Below are positions 18,658 through 27,447 of a stretch of 46,099 bases of DNA, one piece after another. Below the pieces are notes generated by a model, which was given only the letters and a program-made list of their open reading frames with translations, did not search any database and had not been told where the DNA came from. The DNA is from an uncultured SAR86 cluster bacterium (GTDB lineage Bacteria > Pseudomonadota > Gammaproteobacteria > Magnimaribacterales > Magnimaribacteraceae). The position numbers and the translations under genes are program-made. The first letter of the stretch is position 1, and each line of letters begins with the position of its first letter. The stretch covers positions 1-46,099 of the forward strand of contig CACOMS010000008.1 of the NCBI GenBank assembly GCA_902628375.1, written 5' to 3'.

Positions 18658-21141
18658 TTAGGCAGTACCAGAAATTCGGACTGCTTCCTCTACATCAACA
18701 GCTACTAGTTTAGAAACTCCTGGTTCTTGCATAGTAACTCCCATTAAGTGTTTGCTCCTTTCCATTGAAATTTTATTATGTGTTATGTACACAAACTGAA
18801 CCCTTTCTGACATCTCTTCTACAAGACTAATAAATCTCATGGTATTTAAATCATCCAGAGGAGCATCTACTTCATCTAATAAACAAAACGGTGCTGGATT
18901 TAATTCAAAGAAAGCAAAGACTAAAGATATTGCAGTTAAAGCCTTTTCTCCTCCTGAAAGCTGGGCTACGCTTGCGTTCTTTTTACCTGGAGGTCTTGCA
19001 ACTATACCTACACCTGAAGTTAATAAGTCATCACCTAGAAGTATTAGCTCTGCATGACCTCCTCCAAAAAGCTTAGGGAAGGAAACAGCTAAACTTGAAT
19101 TTAACTTATCAAAAGTGTCCTTAAAGGTTGTTCTTGTTTCTTTGTCTATTTTTGCAATAGCGTTCTCAAGGGTTGATAGCGCATTTAATAATTCTTCATT
19201 TTGTGCATCTAAATGCTCTTTTCGTTTTTCTTCTTGCTCATGCTCTTCCATAGCAGCAAGATTGATAGCCCCCAGTCTAGCGATCTTTCTTTCTATTGCC
19301 TCTAGTTCAGACTGATAAGTTTCTAGATCAGATTTACTATCTAAATGCTCTAATAGCTCTTTTAAGTTCTGCCCCTCTTCAGTAATAAGTTTTTCTATAT
19401 TTTTAGCTTCTAATTTCTTTTCCTGGTGTTTAAGCTTCATATCTTGAAGACTTTCTCTAGAAGAGCTAACTAATTGCTCCTTTTCAACTCTTTGTCTCTC
19501 TATAGACCTTATTCTTTCTTGAACCTCATCCATAGAAGCTCTAGCTTCTTTCATTTTATTCTCTATGATTAGTCTGCTCTCTAAAAGCCCTTCAAGTTCT
19601 TTATCCTTTTCTTTTAGGGGCTCTTCTGCAACTTTGATTTTCTCCTCGAAATCAGTAATTTCTTCATTCAAACCAGAGATCTGATCTGAGTTATGTTTGA
19701 TTTGAGAAACGCACGTAGCTAACTTTGCTTGAAGATCTGCAAATTCTTGAGTTCTATCTAAAAGGTCTAATCTCTCTTCTTTGCTTGCCTCTGAACTAGA
19801 AATCATCACCTCTTTAACTTTAGAAACTAAGTTTGGAGGTTCTTTAGCCAAACTATCTAATGTTTGATTAAGTTCTTTTAATTGTATTCTAGTTTCTTCT
19901 ATTTTTGCCTTATCCACTTCACCTTTGCTGATTCGTAGGACAATTTCATGAAGCTTTTTAAGCTCATTGAATGTCATATTTATTCTTGAATGATAGTCCT
20001 GCCAATCAGAAATAATCTGATTCACAGATCCATCAATATCTGTCTCGTTGAACTGCTTATTTCTCAAATCGTCCAGTTTGGGTGATATCTCAGAAATTAA
20101 TTTATTAATATTTTTTTCTTCTTCGTTTAAATCATGAAGCTGCCTTTTTCTTTCTGACAAAGTCTGATTTTTTAAAGAAAGCTTATCTTGAGAGCTAGTT
20201 ATATTTTCCCTTTCAGATTGAATAGCTTGTTCAGCTCTAGAGATATCTGCTCCTGCACTATAGAACTCTTGTTGAATTTTATCTATGGATATTTGTATTT
20301 CTGATTGCTTTTCCCTAAGAATATCTACTTCTGTATCAGAGGTAGTTTTTGAAGTATTTATCTTTTCAACTTCTATTTGCTGGAGTCTAACTTCTTCTTC
20401 TAATTTAGAGGCATTATCAGCTTCTGTCTGCCATTGATAAGCTCTCATCTTTCCTTTTAATAAAGACTCTTCTTCTCTTAACTCTGAATATCTTTCTGCA
20501 GCTCTTGCTTGTTGTTTTAGCTTAAAAAGAAGCCTCCCTATTTCTTCACGTAAATCTTCTAATCTAGATAAATTTTCTTTTGTTCTTCTAATTCTTGATT
20601 CTGTTTCTTTCCTTCTTTCAAGATACCTAGAAATTCCTGCTACTTCTTCTATATATCCTCTCATTTCTTCTGGTTTTGAGCTCACCAACCTCTCTATCAT
20701 TCCTTGTTCTATAATCGCGTAGTTTCTTGGACCAAGACCAGTTCCCAAGAATAGGTCCGTAATGTCCCTTTTTCTGCAGCTAGTGCCGTTCAGATAGTAA
20801 TTTGATTGACCTTCAATATCGTGGACTCTTCTTACAGATATCTCACTATAACTAGCATATTCTCCACCTATCCTCCCTTCTGAATTATCAAAAATAAGTT
20901 CAATTGATGCCCTTGAAACTGGCTTTCTGGAAGAAGAACCATTAAATACAACCTCAGCCATAGACTGGCTTCTAAGATTTTTTGCTGAGCTTTCACCTAA
21001 TACCCATCTAACTGCATCAATAACATTTGATTTTCCACATCCGTTTGGACCAACAATAGCTGTTAAATCTGCAGGAAAGCTGATATTTGTTGGATCAACA
21101 AAAGACTTGAAGCCCGAAAGCTTTACGGTTTTTAATCTCAT
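18658..21141 (-). CDS. smc: SMC chromosome partition protein, short, apparently hingeless
   Basis: A chromosome-condensing ATPase. The N-terminal head has Walker A GPNGCGKS (residues 31-38). The C-terminal head has signature LSGGEKA (728-734) and Walker B CLLDEVDAP with catalytic Glu757, so both halves of the ATPase are intact. Between them lie only about 420 residues, nearly all predicted coiled coil. The usual arms plus hinge take about 800. No globular Gly-rich hinge with the aLG and FLPL-type motifs is visible near the middle (about 345-480). The protein is 827 aa against about 1,150-1,200 for the family, in one uninterrupted frame. A structured leader lies between ccmI and this gene. Confidence 0.93.
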   Translation of the reverse strand: MRLKTVKLSGFKSFVDPTNISFPADLTAIVGPNGCGKSNVIDAVRWVLGESSAKNLRSQSMAEVVFNGSSSRKPVSRASIELIFDNSEGRIGGEYASYSEISVRRVHDIEGQSNYYLNGTSCRKRDITDLFLGTGLGPRNYAIIEQGMIERLVSSKPEEMRGYIEEVAGISRYLERRKETESRIRRTKENLSRLEDLREEIGRLLFKLKQQARAAERYSELREEESLLKGKMRAYQWQTEADNASKLEEEVRLQQIEVEKINTSKTTSDTEVDILREKQSEIQISIDKIQQEFYSAGADISRAEQAIQSERENITSSQDKLSLKNQTLSERKRQLHDLNEEEKNINKLISEISPKLDDLRNKQFNETDIDGSVNQIISDWQDYHSRINMTFNELKKLHEIVLRISKGEVDKAKIEETRIQLKELNQTLDSLAKEPPNLVSKVKEVMISSSEASKEERLDLLDRTQEFADLQAKLATCVSQIKHNSDQISGLNEEITDFEEKIKVAEEPLKEKDKELEGLLESRLIIENKMKEARASMDEVQERIRSIERQRVEKEQLVSSSRESLQDMKLKHQEKKLEAKNIEKLITEEGQNLKELLEHLDSKSDLETYQSELEAIERKIARLGAINLAAMEEHEQEEKRKEHLDAQNEELLNALSTLENAIAKIDKETRTTFKDTFDKLNSSLAVSFPKLFGGGHAELILLGDDLLTSGVGIVARPPGKKNASVAQLSGGEKALTAISLVFAFFELNPAPFCLLDEVDAPLDDLNTMRFISLVEEMSERVQFVYITHNKISMERSKHLMGVTMQEPGVSKLVAVDVEEAVRISGTA

Positions 21142-21159
21142 ATTTTATTAATGTTTGGG

Positions 21160-21229
21160 GGGCAGAAGGCCATCGCCCTCTTAGACGCAAGCGAAAGATA
21201 AATAAACCTTTCCATTGCTTGCTAAGTCT
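21160..21229 (-). ncRNA. Structured leader RNA upstream of smc (candidate)
   Basis: In the 109-base gap between ccmI and smc, the minus-strand RNA can form a strong stem. AGAC (21229-21226) pairs with GTCT (21186-21183), GCAAGC (21222-21217) with GCTTGC (21192-21187), and GAAAG (21212-21208) with CTTTC (21197-21193), closing a 10-base AU loop. A second hairpin GGGC...GCCC (21178-21175 and 21163-21160) follows, 19 bases before the smc ATG. No U-tract follows either stem, so it is not an intrinsic terminator. I recognise no known riboswitch. It could be a regulatory leader or an RNA processing site. Confidence 0.4.
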
Positions 21230-21250
21230 ATTCTATTTAAGGCCTTTAAA

Positions 21251-21895
21251 CTACTGATTTTTTACTAAATCTATAGCATCTATTGCCACCTGAAGAGCTT
21301 CTTTTTCATTTGGATCATCTATATTTTTTATGGCTTTTAACCAAAAATTCTTAGCTTCTTCTATATTGCCTTTTTCTAGAGACCCAATGCCTTTAATAGT
21401 CAGAGTGATCGGGTTATCTGGATCATTAGACATAGCAAATTCAAGATAGGCGTTTACCTCTTCAGTAAATTGCTTATTCTCTGAAAGAAAAAGAATTTGA
21501 GCACGTTCTGAATAGATACTAGTAGGTATTTCCTCATGGAAATTTTCTATCAAGTAGTCTAAAAAGAATAAGCTTTCCTTAAATTTTGATTTAGTTTTGA
21601 AGTCCTGGGCTAAAATAAAAATTTCCGAAGCCTCCAATTTAATTTCTTCTAAGGACTGCCTTACTTGGACATCATTAAATTCTTGGTCTAACTCTAAAGA
21701 ATCATTAATCATATTGGTCAGTTTAGTTTCTTTATGTGATCCCAAATTCAATGGACCAAAATAAAGAAAAGTAACTGAGAGCAAAAATAGAGTAATAAAA
21801 AAACCGCCGGTTTTAACTGAAATAACTTTTTCAATCTTTACAAAATAAACCAAGATAAAAAGACTTATTAGAAATATTAAAATGAAGATGATCAT
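21251..21895 (-). CDS. ccmI: Cytochrome c maturation protein CcmI-like (TPR)
   Basis: A 214-aa protein with two transmembrane helices (about residues 2-20 and 30-50) followed by a TPR-like helical domain (about 75-214, with NPITLTIKGIGSLEKGN as the clearest repeat). This is the CcmI layout: it holds apocytochrome c for delivery to the CcmF/H haem ligation complex. It is much shorter than typical CcmI (about 400 aa), so fewer TPRs are present. Its ATG follows the ccmH stop codon directly (TAAATG). The position at the end of the ccm operon supports the call more than sequence similarity does. Confidence 0.75.
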   Translation of the reverse strand: MIIFILIFLISLFILVYFVKIEKVISVKTGGFFITLFLLSVTFLYFGPLNLGSHKETKLTNMINDSLELDQEFNDVQVRQSLEEIKLEASEIFILAQDFKTKSKFKESLFFLDYLIENFHEEIPTSIYSERAQILFLSENKQFTEEVNAYLEFAMSNDPDNPITLTIKGIGSLEKGNIEEAKNFWLKAIKNIDDPNEKEALQVAIDAIDLVKNQ

Positions 21896-22303
21896 TTATT
21901 TCACTTCTACGTCTTTGCTCTTTCTCATGTTCAAATAGAAAGCAATAAATAGGACTAAAAATAAAAATATGAAAGGTCCTACCCATAACACCAAAGTTGT
22001 CGAATTAAATCTAGGCTCATAAACAATATAATCTCCATATCTTGCAATCAGATAAGACTTGATCTCATCATCAGTCTTTCCTTCAAGGATTAACTTATGC
22101 ACTTGATTCTTTAAGTCTTTGGAAATAGGAGAATTAGAACCGTCTAAGCTTGAACTTTGGCATTTAGGACACCTCAACTCCTTGTTTAAGCTGTTAAACC
22201 TTTCATAATCAATATCATTATTGAAGGAATATAGGTCACTGCCTTCTTCGCAATAAAGTGAATTAGAGATAAAAACTAAAAGAAAGAAAATTAACTTCTT
22301 CAT
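21896..22303 (-). CDS. ccmH: Cytochrome c maturation thioreductase CcmH
   Basis: A periplasm-facing, membrane-anchored protein that reduces apocytochrome c haem-binding cysteines for ligation. The signal sequence (MKKLIFFLLVFISNSLYC) is followed by the signature LRCPKC (Cys45 and Cys48) and a three-helix domain (TDDEIKSYLIARYGDYIVYEP). A C-terminal transmembrane helix comes last. An in-frame TTG at 22315 would overlap ccmG by 8 bp. I prefer the ATG at 22303, which begins a normal signal peptide. Confidence 0.93.
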   Translation of the reverse strand: MKKLIFFLLVFISNSLYCEEGSDLYSFNNDIDYERFNSLNKELRCPKCQSSSLDGSNSPISKDLKNQVHKLILEGKTDDEIKSYLIARYGDYIVYEPRFNSTTLVLWVGPFIFLFLVLFIAFYLNMRKSKDVEVK

Positions 22304-22307
22304 TTGA

Positions 22308-22823
22308 TTAATCAATGTACTTTGTAAACTTTTCTTCCCAAACTTCAGGAGTTAATGCTCCCGTATGTCTGACTTTTATTAAACCATCTTTTCCAATTAA
22401 AAAGGTCTCTGGAGCACCATATACTCCCAAATCTATTGCCAATCTTCCTTCGGGATCAAAAATACTAAATTTAAATGGGTTTCCTGTTCTATCTAATAAA
22501 TTCAAAGCCTCTCTTCTATCATCTTTATAATTTATTCCATAGACAGTGATATCTGGATTATTTTTTAACTGCATAAGGAAAGGATGTTCAACTCTACAAG
22601 TTATGCACCAAGTAGCCCAGACATTGATAATAAATGGTAGATCTTCAAGATCGTTCTTACTAAGAACCTTGCTTTTATCTAAGGAAGATAAATTAAAATC
22701 TGGAAATTGTTTGTCTATTAGAACGGAGTTAAGTTCCTGATTATCATTTTTTAAAAAGATAAATAGTGAAGCCACTAAAATAACAAAAACAACTAGAGGT
22801 AACTTTGTAACAATATTATTCAT
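22308..22823 (-). CDS. ccmG: Thiol:disulfide interchange protein CcmG/DsbE
   Basis: A 171-aa membrane-tethered thioredoxin-like protein that keeps apocytochrome c or CcmH reduced in the periplasm. The N-terminal anchor is about residues 7-25. The thioredoxin fold carries WATWCITC, with redox Cys73 and Cys76. The CcmG-specific acidic insert and cis-Pro loop (GVYGAPETFLI) are present. Its ATG overlaps the end of ccmF by 8 bp, which indicates translational coupling. Confidence 0.95.
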   Translation of the reverse strand: MNNIVTKLPLVVFVILVASLFIFLKNDNQELNSVLIDKQFPDFNLSSLDKSKVLSKNDLEDLPFIINVWATWCITCRVEHPFLMQLKNNPDITVYGINYKDDRREALNLLDRTGNPFKFSIFDPEGRLAIDLGVYGAPETFLIGKDGLIKVRHTGALTPEVWEEKFTKYID

Positions 22824-24723
22824 CTCTATTCCTAAAGTTTCTTCTTGATGAAATAAAAGTTCCTATTGTTACTAGTAAAGCTCCAAACCATATCCACCTA
22901 ACTAAGGTTTTTATTTGAATTCTAAATGACCAGATATCTGTATCAAGTTCCTCTCCTAAGGTTACGTAGTAATCTTTAATTAAGGTAGGTCTAATTCCAG
23001 CCTCAGACATAACTTGATTTGAAGAGGGATAAAATCTTTTTTCAGTATTAAGAGTAAAGCTGTTATTTTCATTTTCTACAATAAAAGTTGCTTTATCAGC
23101 TGAGTAATTTGGCTGTGATTCCTTAATTATTCTTTCAAACTTAAAGTTATTTCCAGCTAATTCATAAACCTGTCCTTTAGATAAGATTATTTCTCTTTCA
23201 AAAGAGTAAGATGAAACAAAACCAACCCCTAAAACAAAAAAAGCTGTTCCTATATGAGCCAAAGTACTTCCTGTTTTTGTGTAAATTTGAGCTAGATATT
23301 TGCTTCTTTCTTTTTGCTTAAAGCTCAATAAATTACCTAGCAAAATAATTGTAAATAATACTAGAGACAGGATACTAGAGAAATAGAGCTCTTCAAAAAC
23401 CAAATAACTTATAGAAACTAATACTATAAAAAATAAAAATGAGTAGATGGCTAGGGCCTTTAAAATAGATAGATTTTCAGTTTTTCCCCAAGAGAAGAAT
23501 AAGGCTACTACCTGCAAAAAAGCTAAACCTATAGCAAAAGGAATAATTAAGGTATCGTAGTATGGCCTTCCTACAGATATCTGTTTGCCATCAAAAATTG
23601 CTTCGTAGATGAGAGGAAAGAGAGTACCAAACATAATTGCAATTCCCAAAATAACTAAAAATATATTATTAAGAAGAAACCCAAACTCTTTCGAAGTAGT
23701 TGTATAGCCTGTTTCTGGAATTTTGTTTGTATTCTTAAAAGAAAAAATTATCAACGAACCAATTACAAAATAAGTAAATATGCCTAATAAAAAAACTCCT
23801 CTTTCAGGATCTAAAGCAAAAGCATGAACAGAAGTTAAAATTCCTGATCTAACTAAAAAGGTTCCTAAAAGGCTCATTGAGAAAGCTAAGATAGATAATA
23901 AAACTGACCAATTTTTAAAATGCCCTCTTTTTTCACTGACTATCAAAGAGTGAATCAATGCAACAGCCATTAACCAGGGGACAAAGGCAGCATTCTCAAC
24001 AGGATCCCAAAACCACCAACCTCCCCAACCTAATTCATAATAAGCCCACCAACTTCCAATAGTTATGCCTAAAGTTAGAAACCCAGTAGCCATTAAAACC
24101 CAAGGTCTAGTTCTTCTAGCCCAATCTTGATTAACCGAGTTCTGTAACAAAGACGAAACAGACATAGCAAAGGGAATTGCTAAACCTGCATAACCTAAAT
24201 ATAGAATAGGAGGATGTATAGTAAAAGCAAAGTCTTGCAATAAGGGATTTAAGTCAACTCCGTTTTGAGGTACGACTGGCAGCAATCTCTCAAATGGATT
24301 TGAAGTAAAGACTGTAAAAGCTATAAAGAAGAAAATAATCTGCAACAATATCGATCCAGTAATGTCCTTTGATAGATCCTTTTCTTTGAGGATATAAAAT
24401 AAACTCCAAGAACACAGAAGAAAAATCCAAAGAAGAAGAGAACCTTCATGAGCTCCCCATGTCGCTGATAACTTATAGTAAATGGGTAAATTAATATTCG
24501 AATTTTGAGCAACATATTTAACCGAGAAGTCATCAATAGAGAATGAATAAATCAGAATAGATAAACTAGAAAGAGTAAATAAAAAAACTAAAACAATAAT
24601 AGGAGAAATTAATGAAGTTAGATTAGTTTCTTTATTGAAACTCCAAACTAGAGGTACTAAGCTCCCCATAAAGCTTATAACCATAGCGCTTATTAGAAAC
24701 AAAAAACCGACTTCAACTATCAT
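22816..24723 (-). CDS. ccmF: Haem lyase subunit CcmF
   Basis: A large polytopic inner-membrane protein (635 aa, close to the usual 640-660). It transfers haem from holo-CcmE to apocytochrome c with CcmH and CcmI. The haem-handling WWD segment is GWGGWWFWDPVENAAFVPW (about residues 232-250). Conserved regions around ATWGAHEGSLLLW and FTIHPPILYLGYAG supply haem-ligand histidines. Many hydrophobic helices span the length, and a C-terminal periplasmic domain (about 500-610) precedes the last helix. It overlaps ccmE by 11 bp and ccmG by 8 bp. Confidence 0.97.
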   Translation of the reverse strand: MIVEVGFLFLISAMVISFMGSLVPLVWSFNKETNLTSLISPIIVLVFLFTLSSLSILIYSFSIDDFSVKYVAQNSNINLPIYYKLSATWGAHEGSLLLWIFLLCSWSLFYILKEKDLSKDITGSILLQIIFFFIAFTVFTSNPFERLLPVVPQNGVDLNPLLQDFAFTIHPPILYLGYAGLAIPFAMSVSSLLQNSVNQDWARRTRPWVLMATGFLTLGITIGSWWAYYELGWGGWWFWDPVENAAFVPWLMAVALIHSLIVSEKRGHFKNWSVLLSILAFSMSLLGTFLVRSGILTSVHAFALDPERGVFLLGIFTYFVIGSLIIFSFKNTNKIPETGYTTTSKEFGFLLNNIFLVILGIAIMFGTLFPLIYEAIFDGKQISVGRPYYDTLIIPFAIGLAFLQVVALFFSWGKTENLSILKALAIYSFLFFIVLVSISYLVFEELYFSSILSLVLFTIILLGNLLSFKQKERSKYLAQIYTKTGSTLAHIGTAFFVLGVGFVSSYSFEREIILSKGQVYELAGNNFKFERIIKESQPNYSADKATFIVENENNSFTLNTEKRFYPSSNQVMSEAGIRPTLIKDYYVTLGEELDTDIWSFRIQIKTLVRWIWFGALLVTIGTFISSRRNFRNRDE

Positions 24724-25141
24724 CTTTTTTTAAAGCATTCGCCACTTCAGGAGGCATGTAATTTTCATCGTGCTTTGCTAGAACTTCTGTGGCCTGAAAG
24801 GATCCATCCTTAGCTAGATTTCCTTGCACAACAACTCCTGCATCTTCTGAGAAAAGATCAGGCAAGACTCCACTATATTTAACTAAAAGATTATTCTCAT
24901 AATCAGTTATTTGAAATTGAACTTCTAAAGAAGTCTTTGATTTTACAACTGAGTCTTTAAGCACCATACCTCCAGCTCTAATATTTATTCCTTTTATTTC
25001 TGATGAATTTTTCAACTCCGTTGGCGTATAAAAAAGATTCAAGTTGCTCGATAGACCTCTAACAACTAGTAAAATTGCTATAGAAATTGCAAAAAAGATT
25101 ACCAGGAAAGTAATTAATCGTTGTTTTCTAAGCGGGTGCAA
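24713..25141 (-). CDS. ccmE: Periplasmic haem chaperone CcmE
   Basis: A 142-aa membrane-anchored haem chaperone. The N-terminal MHPLRKQRL and one transmembrane helix (about residues 9-27) precede an OB-fold domain. The haem-binding motif is LAKHDENYMPPEV, where His124 binds haem covalently and Tyr128 is an axial ligand by family analogy. The start is TTG at 25141. AAGGA lies about 9 bases before it and the usual basic N-terminus begins there. It is 5 bases downstream of ccmD and overlaps ccmF by 11 bp. Confidence 0.96.
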   Translation of the reverse strand: MHPLRKQRLITFLVIFFAISIAILLVVRGLSSNLNLFYTPTELKNSSEIKGINIRAGGMVLKDSVVKSKTSLEVQFQITDYENNLLVKYSGVLPDLFSEDAGVVVQGNLAKDGSFQATEVLAKHDENYMPPEVANALKKDDS

Positions 25142-25146
25142 TAAAT

Positions 25147-25305
25147 TTATCCTTTGTCTCTTTGTTTTTTAAGAATCTTTTTATGCTTTAGATATGGCTG
25201 AAAAAGATTAATGAAGATTAAAATAATAAAAATGACTAAAACATAGACCACATAAAAATAATTATCATCCATATTTATTTCTGAGATTAAATTAATTAAA
25301 TCCAT
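25147..25305 (-). CDS. ccmD: Haem exporter protein CcmD
   Basis: A 52-aa protein from ATG at 25305 to TAA at 25147, too small for most gene callers. It has a short acidic periplasmic N-terminus (NMDDNYFYVVYV), one transmembrane helix (about residues 18-36) and a strongly basic cytoplasmic tail (KHKKILKKQRDKG). This is the CcmD pattern. CcmD joins the CcmABC complex and helps release holo-CcmE. It sits exactly between ccmC (1-base gap) and ccmE (5-base gap), where ccmD is expected. Confidence 0.9.
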   Translation of the reverse strand: MDLINLISEINMDDNYFYVVYVLVIFIILIFINLFQPYLKHKKILKKQRDKG

Positions 25306-25306
25306 T

Positions 25307-26062
25307 CTAGTCTCCTAAAATATTTTGCTTAAACCAATTCTTTCTCTGTTCTCTTAATGCCAATTCAGTTCTTAGCCTAAGAAAGAGAAGAGCGATAAAG
25401 AGAAAGTAAAACCCTAGTACATTAGCTAGTAAAGGCAAGTACATCTCTGGAGACATCGATGGTGCTTGTGTCAAAGTAAAAGTAGATGGTTGATGAAGTG
25501 TTTGCCACCAATCTACTGATTTTTTAATTATAGGAATCATGGATACACCTACTAGTGAAAGAAGAGCAGCTGCACGATCTCCTTTTGTTTTATCTTCAAT
25601 GGAAGAATAAATGCCTACAATAGCCGCGTATATAAAAAACAAAATTAGAGTTGATGTAAGTCTTGCATCCCATACCCACCATGTTCCCCAAGTAGGCTTC
25701 CCCCATATTGCTCCACTTATTAAGGCCATTAAGGTAAAAGAAGCTCCTATAGGAGCTGCCGACCTTAATAGCATTCCAGCCACTTTAGCCCTCCAAATTA
25801 GACAAATTCCTCCTGTTATTGCCATAAGTATAAATATTGATTGGGATAGAATTGCAGACGGAACATGAATGTAAATAATTCTGTATGCATCTCCTTGCTT
25901 ATAATCAGTTGGAGCAAAGAATAACCCCCAAGACAAACTAATAAAAACTAAAAGTAAGGAAAGTGAAATCATAAATGGTAGATATTTCATTATCCATTTA
26001 TACAAAAAAGGTGGTGAGCCCATGGAAATAAACCAATCTTTAACTTTATTAAAACTAGTCAC
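25307..26062 (-). CDS. ccmC: Haem exporter protein CcmC
   Basis: A 251-aa polytopic membrane protein with six hydrophobic helices that loads haem onto CcmE. The WWD signature is WGTWWVWDARLTS (about residues 125-137). Conserved His residues lie in IIYIHVPSA (about 62-70) and LHQPST. The start is a GTG at 26062 that overlaps the ccmB stop region by 8 bp, so translation is likely coupled to ccmB. Confidence 0.97.
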   Translation of the reverse strand: MTSFNKVKDWFISMGSPPFLYKWIMKYLPFMISLSLLLVFISLSWGLFFAPTDYKQGDAYRIIYIHVPSAILSQSIFILMAITGGICLIWRAKVAGMLLRSAAPIGASFTLMALISGAIWGKPTWGTWWVWDARLTSTLILFFIYAAIVGIYSSIEDKTKGDRAAALLSLVGVSMIPIIKKSVDWWQTLHQPSTFTLTQAPSMSPEMYLPLLANVLGFYFLFIALLFLRLRTELALREQRKNWFKQNILGD

Positions 26063-26732
26063 TGTTAATCCTCAAAGCTTCCGCTGTGGCTATTGAAATA
26101 AAAGGCATTACTATAAATAACATAGCTCCCAAAAAAAATAAGTAACTTGAGTATTCTATTTCTTGAATGGCAGCATTTGTAGCAGCAGTACCCAACAAAA
26201 GTACAGGTATGGAAAATGGCAAGACGATGATAGCACTTAATATAGCTCCCTTACCTAGAGAAAGCGCCCCTCCAAAAGCACTCAGAAAACTTAGAATTAA
26301 AGTTCCAAGGATCAAACTAACTAAAAGCGTAAAAATAGATGAAGTAGGTAAATCAAAAAAGATAACTCCAATCATTGAAGCCAGAAGAATTGGAGACCCA
26401 GTTATCATCCAGTGAGAAAATACTTTGACTATTATCAGTAAAAAGATAGGTTGGTTTGATATAAAAAGTTGGTCTAGAGTACCGTCATTAAAATCTTCAT
26501 TAAATAAACTCTCAACAGCCAGAAGAGAGGATAAAAGAGCAGCTATCCATAAAGTGCCTGGTGCTATCCTGTTCAGAAAAGAACTATCTGATCCTATGGC
26601 TAAAGGGAAAAAAGTTAAAACGACTAAAAAGAAAATTAATGGAGTTAGATAACTACTAGTTTTTCTATAAGCAATAAGAAGGTCTTTTTGAAGAAGCCTA
26701 AATAAGATACTTGTTAAATTTAATTTATTCAT
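26055..26732 (-). CDS. ccmB: Haem exporter permease CcmB
   Basis: A 225-aa permease subunit with six hydrophobic segments. It partners the CcmA ATPase in the CcmABCD complex, which uses ATP to release holo-CcmE. Conserved features include the N-terminal RLLQKDLLIAYRK and AVESLFNEDFNDGTLDQLFIS, both typical of CcmB. ATG at 26732, one base after ccmA ends. Confidence 0.95.
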   Translation of the reverse strand: MNKLNLTSILFRLLQKDLLIAYRKTSSYLTPLIFFLVVLTFFPLAIGSDSSFLNRIAPGTLWIAALLSSLLAVESLFNEDFNDGTLDQLFISNQPIFLLIIVKVFSHWMITGSPILLASMIGVIFFDLPTSSIFTLLVSLILGTLILSFLSAFGGALSLGKGAILSAIIVLPFSIPVLLLGTAATNAAIQEIEYSSYLFFLGAMLFIVMPFISIATAEALRINSD

Positions 26733-26733
26733 A

Positions 26734-27333
26734 TTAATCTAGATGAAATGCCCCATATTCTTCATTTGATTTTCTATGGCCTGTTAACAAAAAGGAACAT
26801 CCTCTGTTAATGAGTTCTTTTATTAGATCTTCTACTGCTTTATGTCCTTGATCATCTAAAGCAGAAAAAGGTTCATCAATTAAATACAATCGAGCATCAG
26901 TTAGAAGCCATTTAGCTATAGATACTCTTTTCTTTTGACCTACTGAAAGCTCAGAAACCAATACGTCTTTTTTATTAAGCAAGTTAACCCTTTCTAAAGA
27001 TTCCATTAATTTATCTGTTTCAAAATTTAGTGGATGAGCACTCAAATATATGTTTTCAATTACTGTTAGTCTTCCCTTCAAAGCCAAAGAATGTCCTTGA
27101 TAAAAGGATTCAGATGTTAAAATTTGGTTTTCTCTAGTTACTAAATTTCCGTTCCACTTAATTTCACCTTGGCTTTCTTTAATCAAGCCCAAAAGGGTTC
27201 TAAGGAGGGTTGTTTTTCCTGATCCATTTGTACCTATGATTTCTAATACTTCACCTTTATCTAGACTAAAAGATAAATCCGATAGAATCGATTCATTAGA
27301 TCTAAAGCAATTTAGGTTATTTACTTCTAACAA
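26734..27333 (-). CDS. ccmA: Haem exporter ATP-binding protein CcmA
   Basis: A 199-aa ABC ATPase, first gene of the ccm operon. Walker A is GTNGSGKT (residues 34-41), the signature is LSVGQKKR, Walker B is LYLIDEPFSALD, and the switch His is in LLTGHRKS. The start is TTG at 27333: an in-frame TAA lies nine codons upstream, there is no ATG between, and the encoded MLEVNNL matches the usual N-terminus. No good ribosome-binding site precedes this TTG, only an A-rich stretch, so initiation may be weak or leaderless. It is divergent from hisI. Confidence 0.94.
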   Translation of the reverse strand: MLEVNNLNCFRSNESILSDLSFSLDKGEVLEIIGTNGSGKTTLLRTLLGLIKESQGEIKWNGNLVTRENQILTSESFYQGHSLALKGRLTVIENIYLSAHPLNFETDKLMESLERVNLLNKKDVLVSELSVGQKKRVSIAKWLLTDARLYLIDEPFSALDDQGHKAVEDLIKELINRGCSFLLTGHRKSNEEYGAFHLD

Positions 27334-27409
27334 GGTATTTTTTTTGTTTGAAACTGAATTTTATCAAATATAGGTGAAGACTAAAATGCACTAAAAAACC
27401 TTTCTTAAT

Positions 27410-27438
27410 TTAACCTTCAAAGGTTATTTGATTACAAT
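27410..27438 (+). promoter_or_regulatory. hisI promoter with inner palindrome
   Basis: TTAACC (27410-27415), a 17-base spacer and TACAAT (27433-27438) form a reasonable sigma-70 promoter. Transcription would start at about 27445, only a few bases before the hisI ATG at 27448. A 6-2-6 palindrome AACCTT-CA-AAGGTT (27412-27425) covers the -35 and spacer and could be an operator. Confidence 0.45.
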
Positions 27439-27447
27439 GCTTTTTAA

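Noticed and set aside
18658-21141. SMC shortened by a frameshift
   Set aside because: Both heads are in one uninterrupted frame with regular coiled-coil composition between them, so a frameshift or split gene does not explain the length; an in-frame deletion remains possible.
21160-21229. Stem-loops before smc as an intrinsic terminator of the ccm operon
   Set aside because: Neither hairpin is followed by a U-tract on the minus strand.
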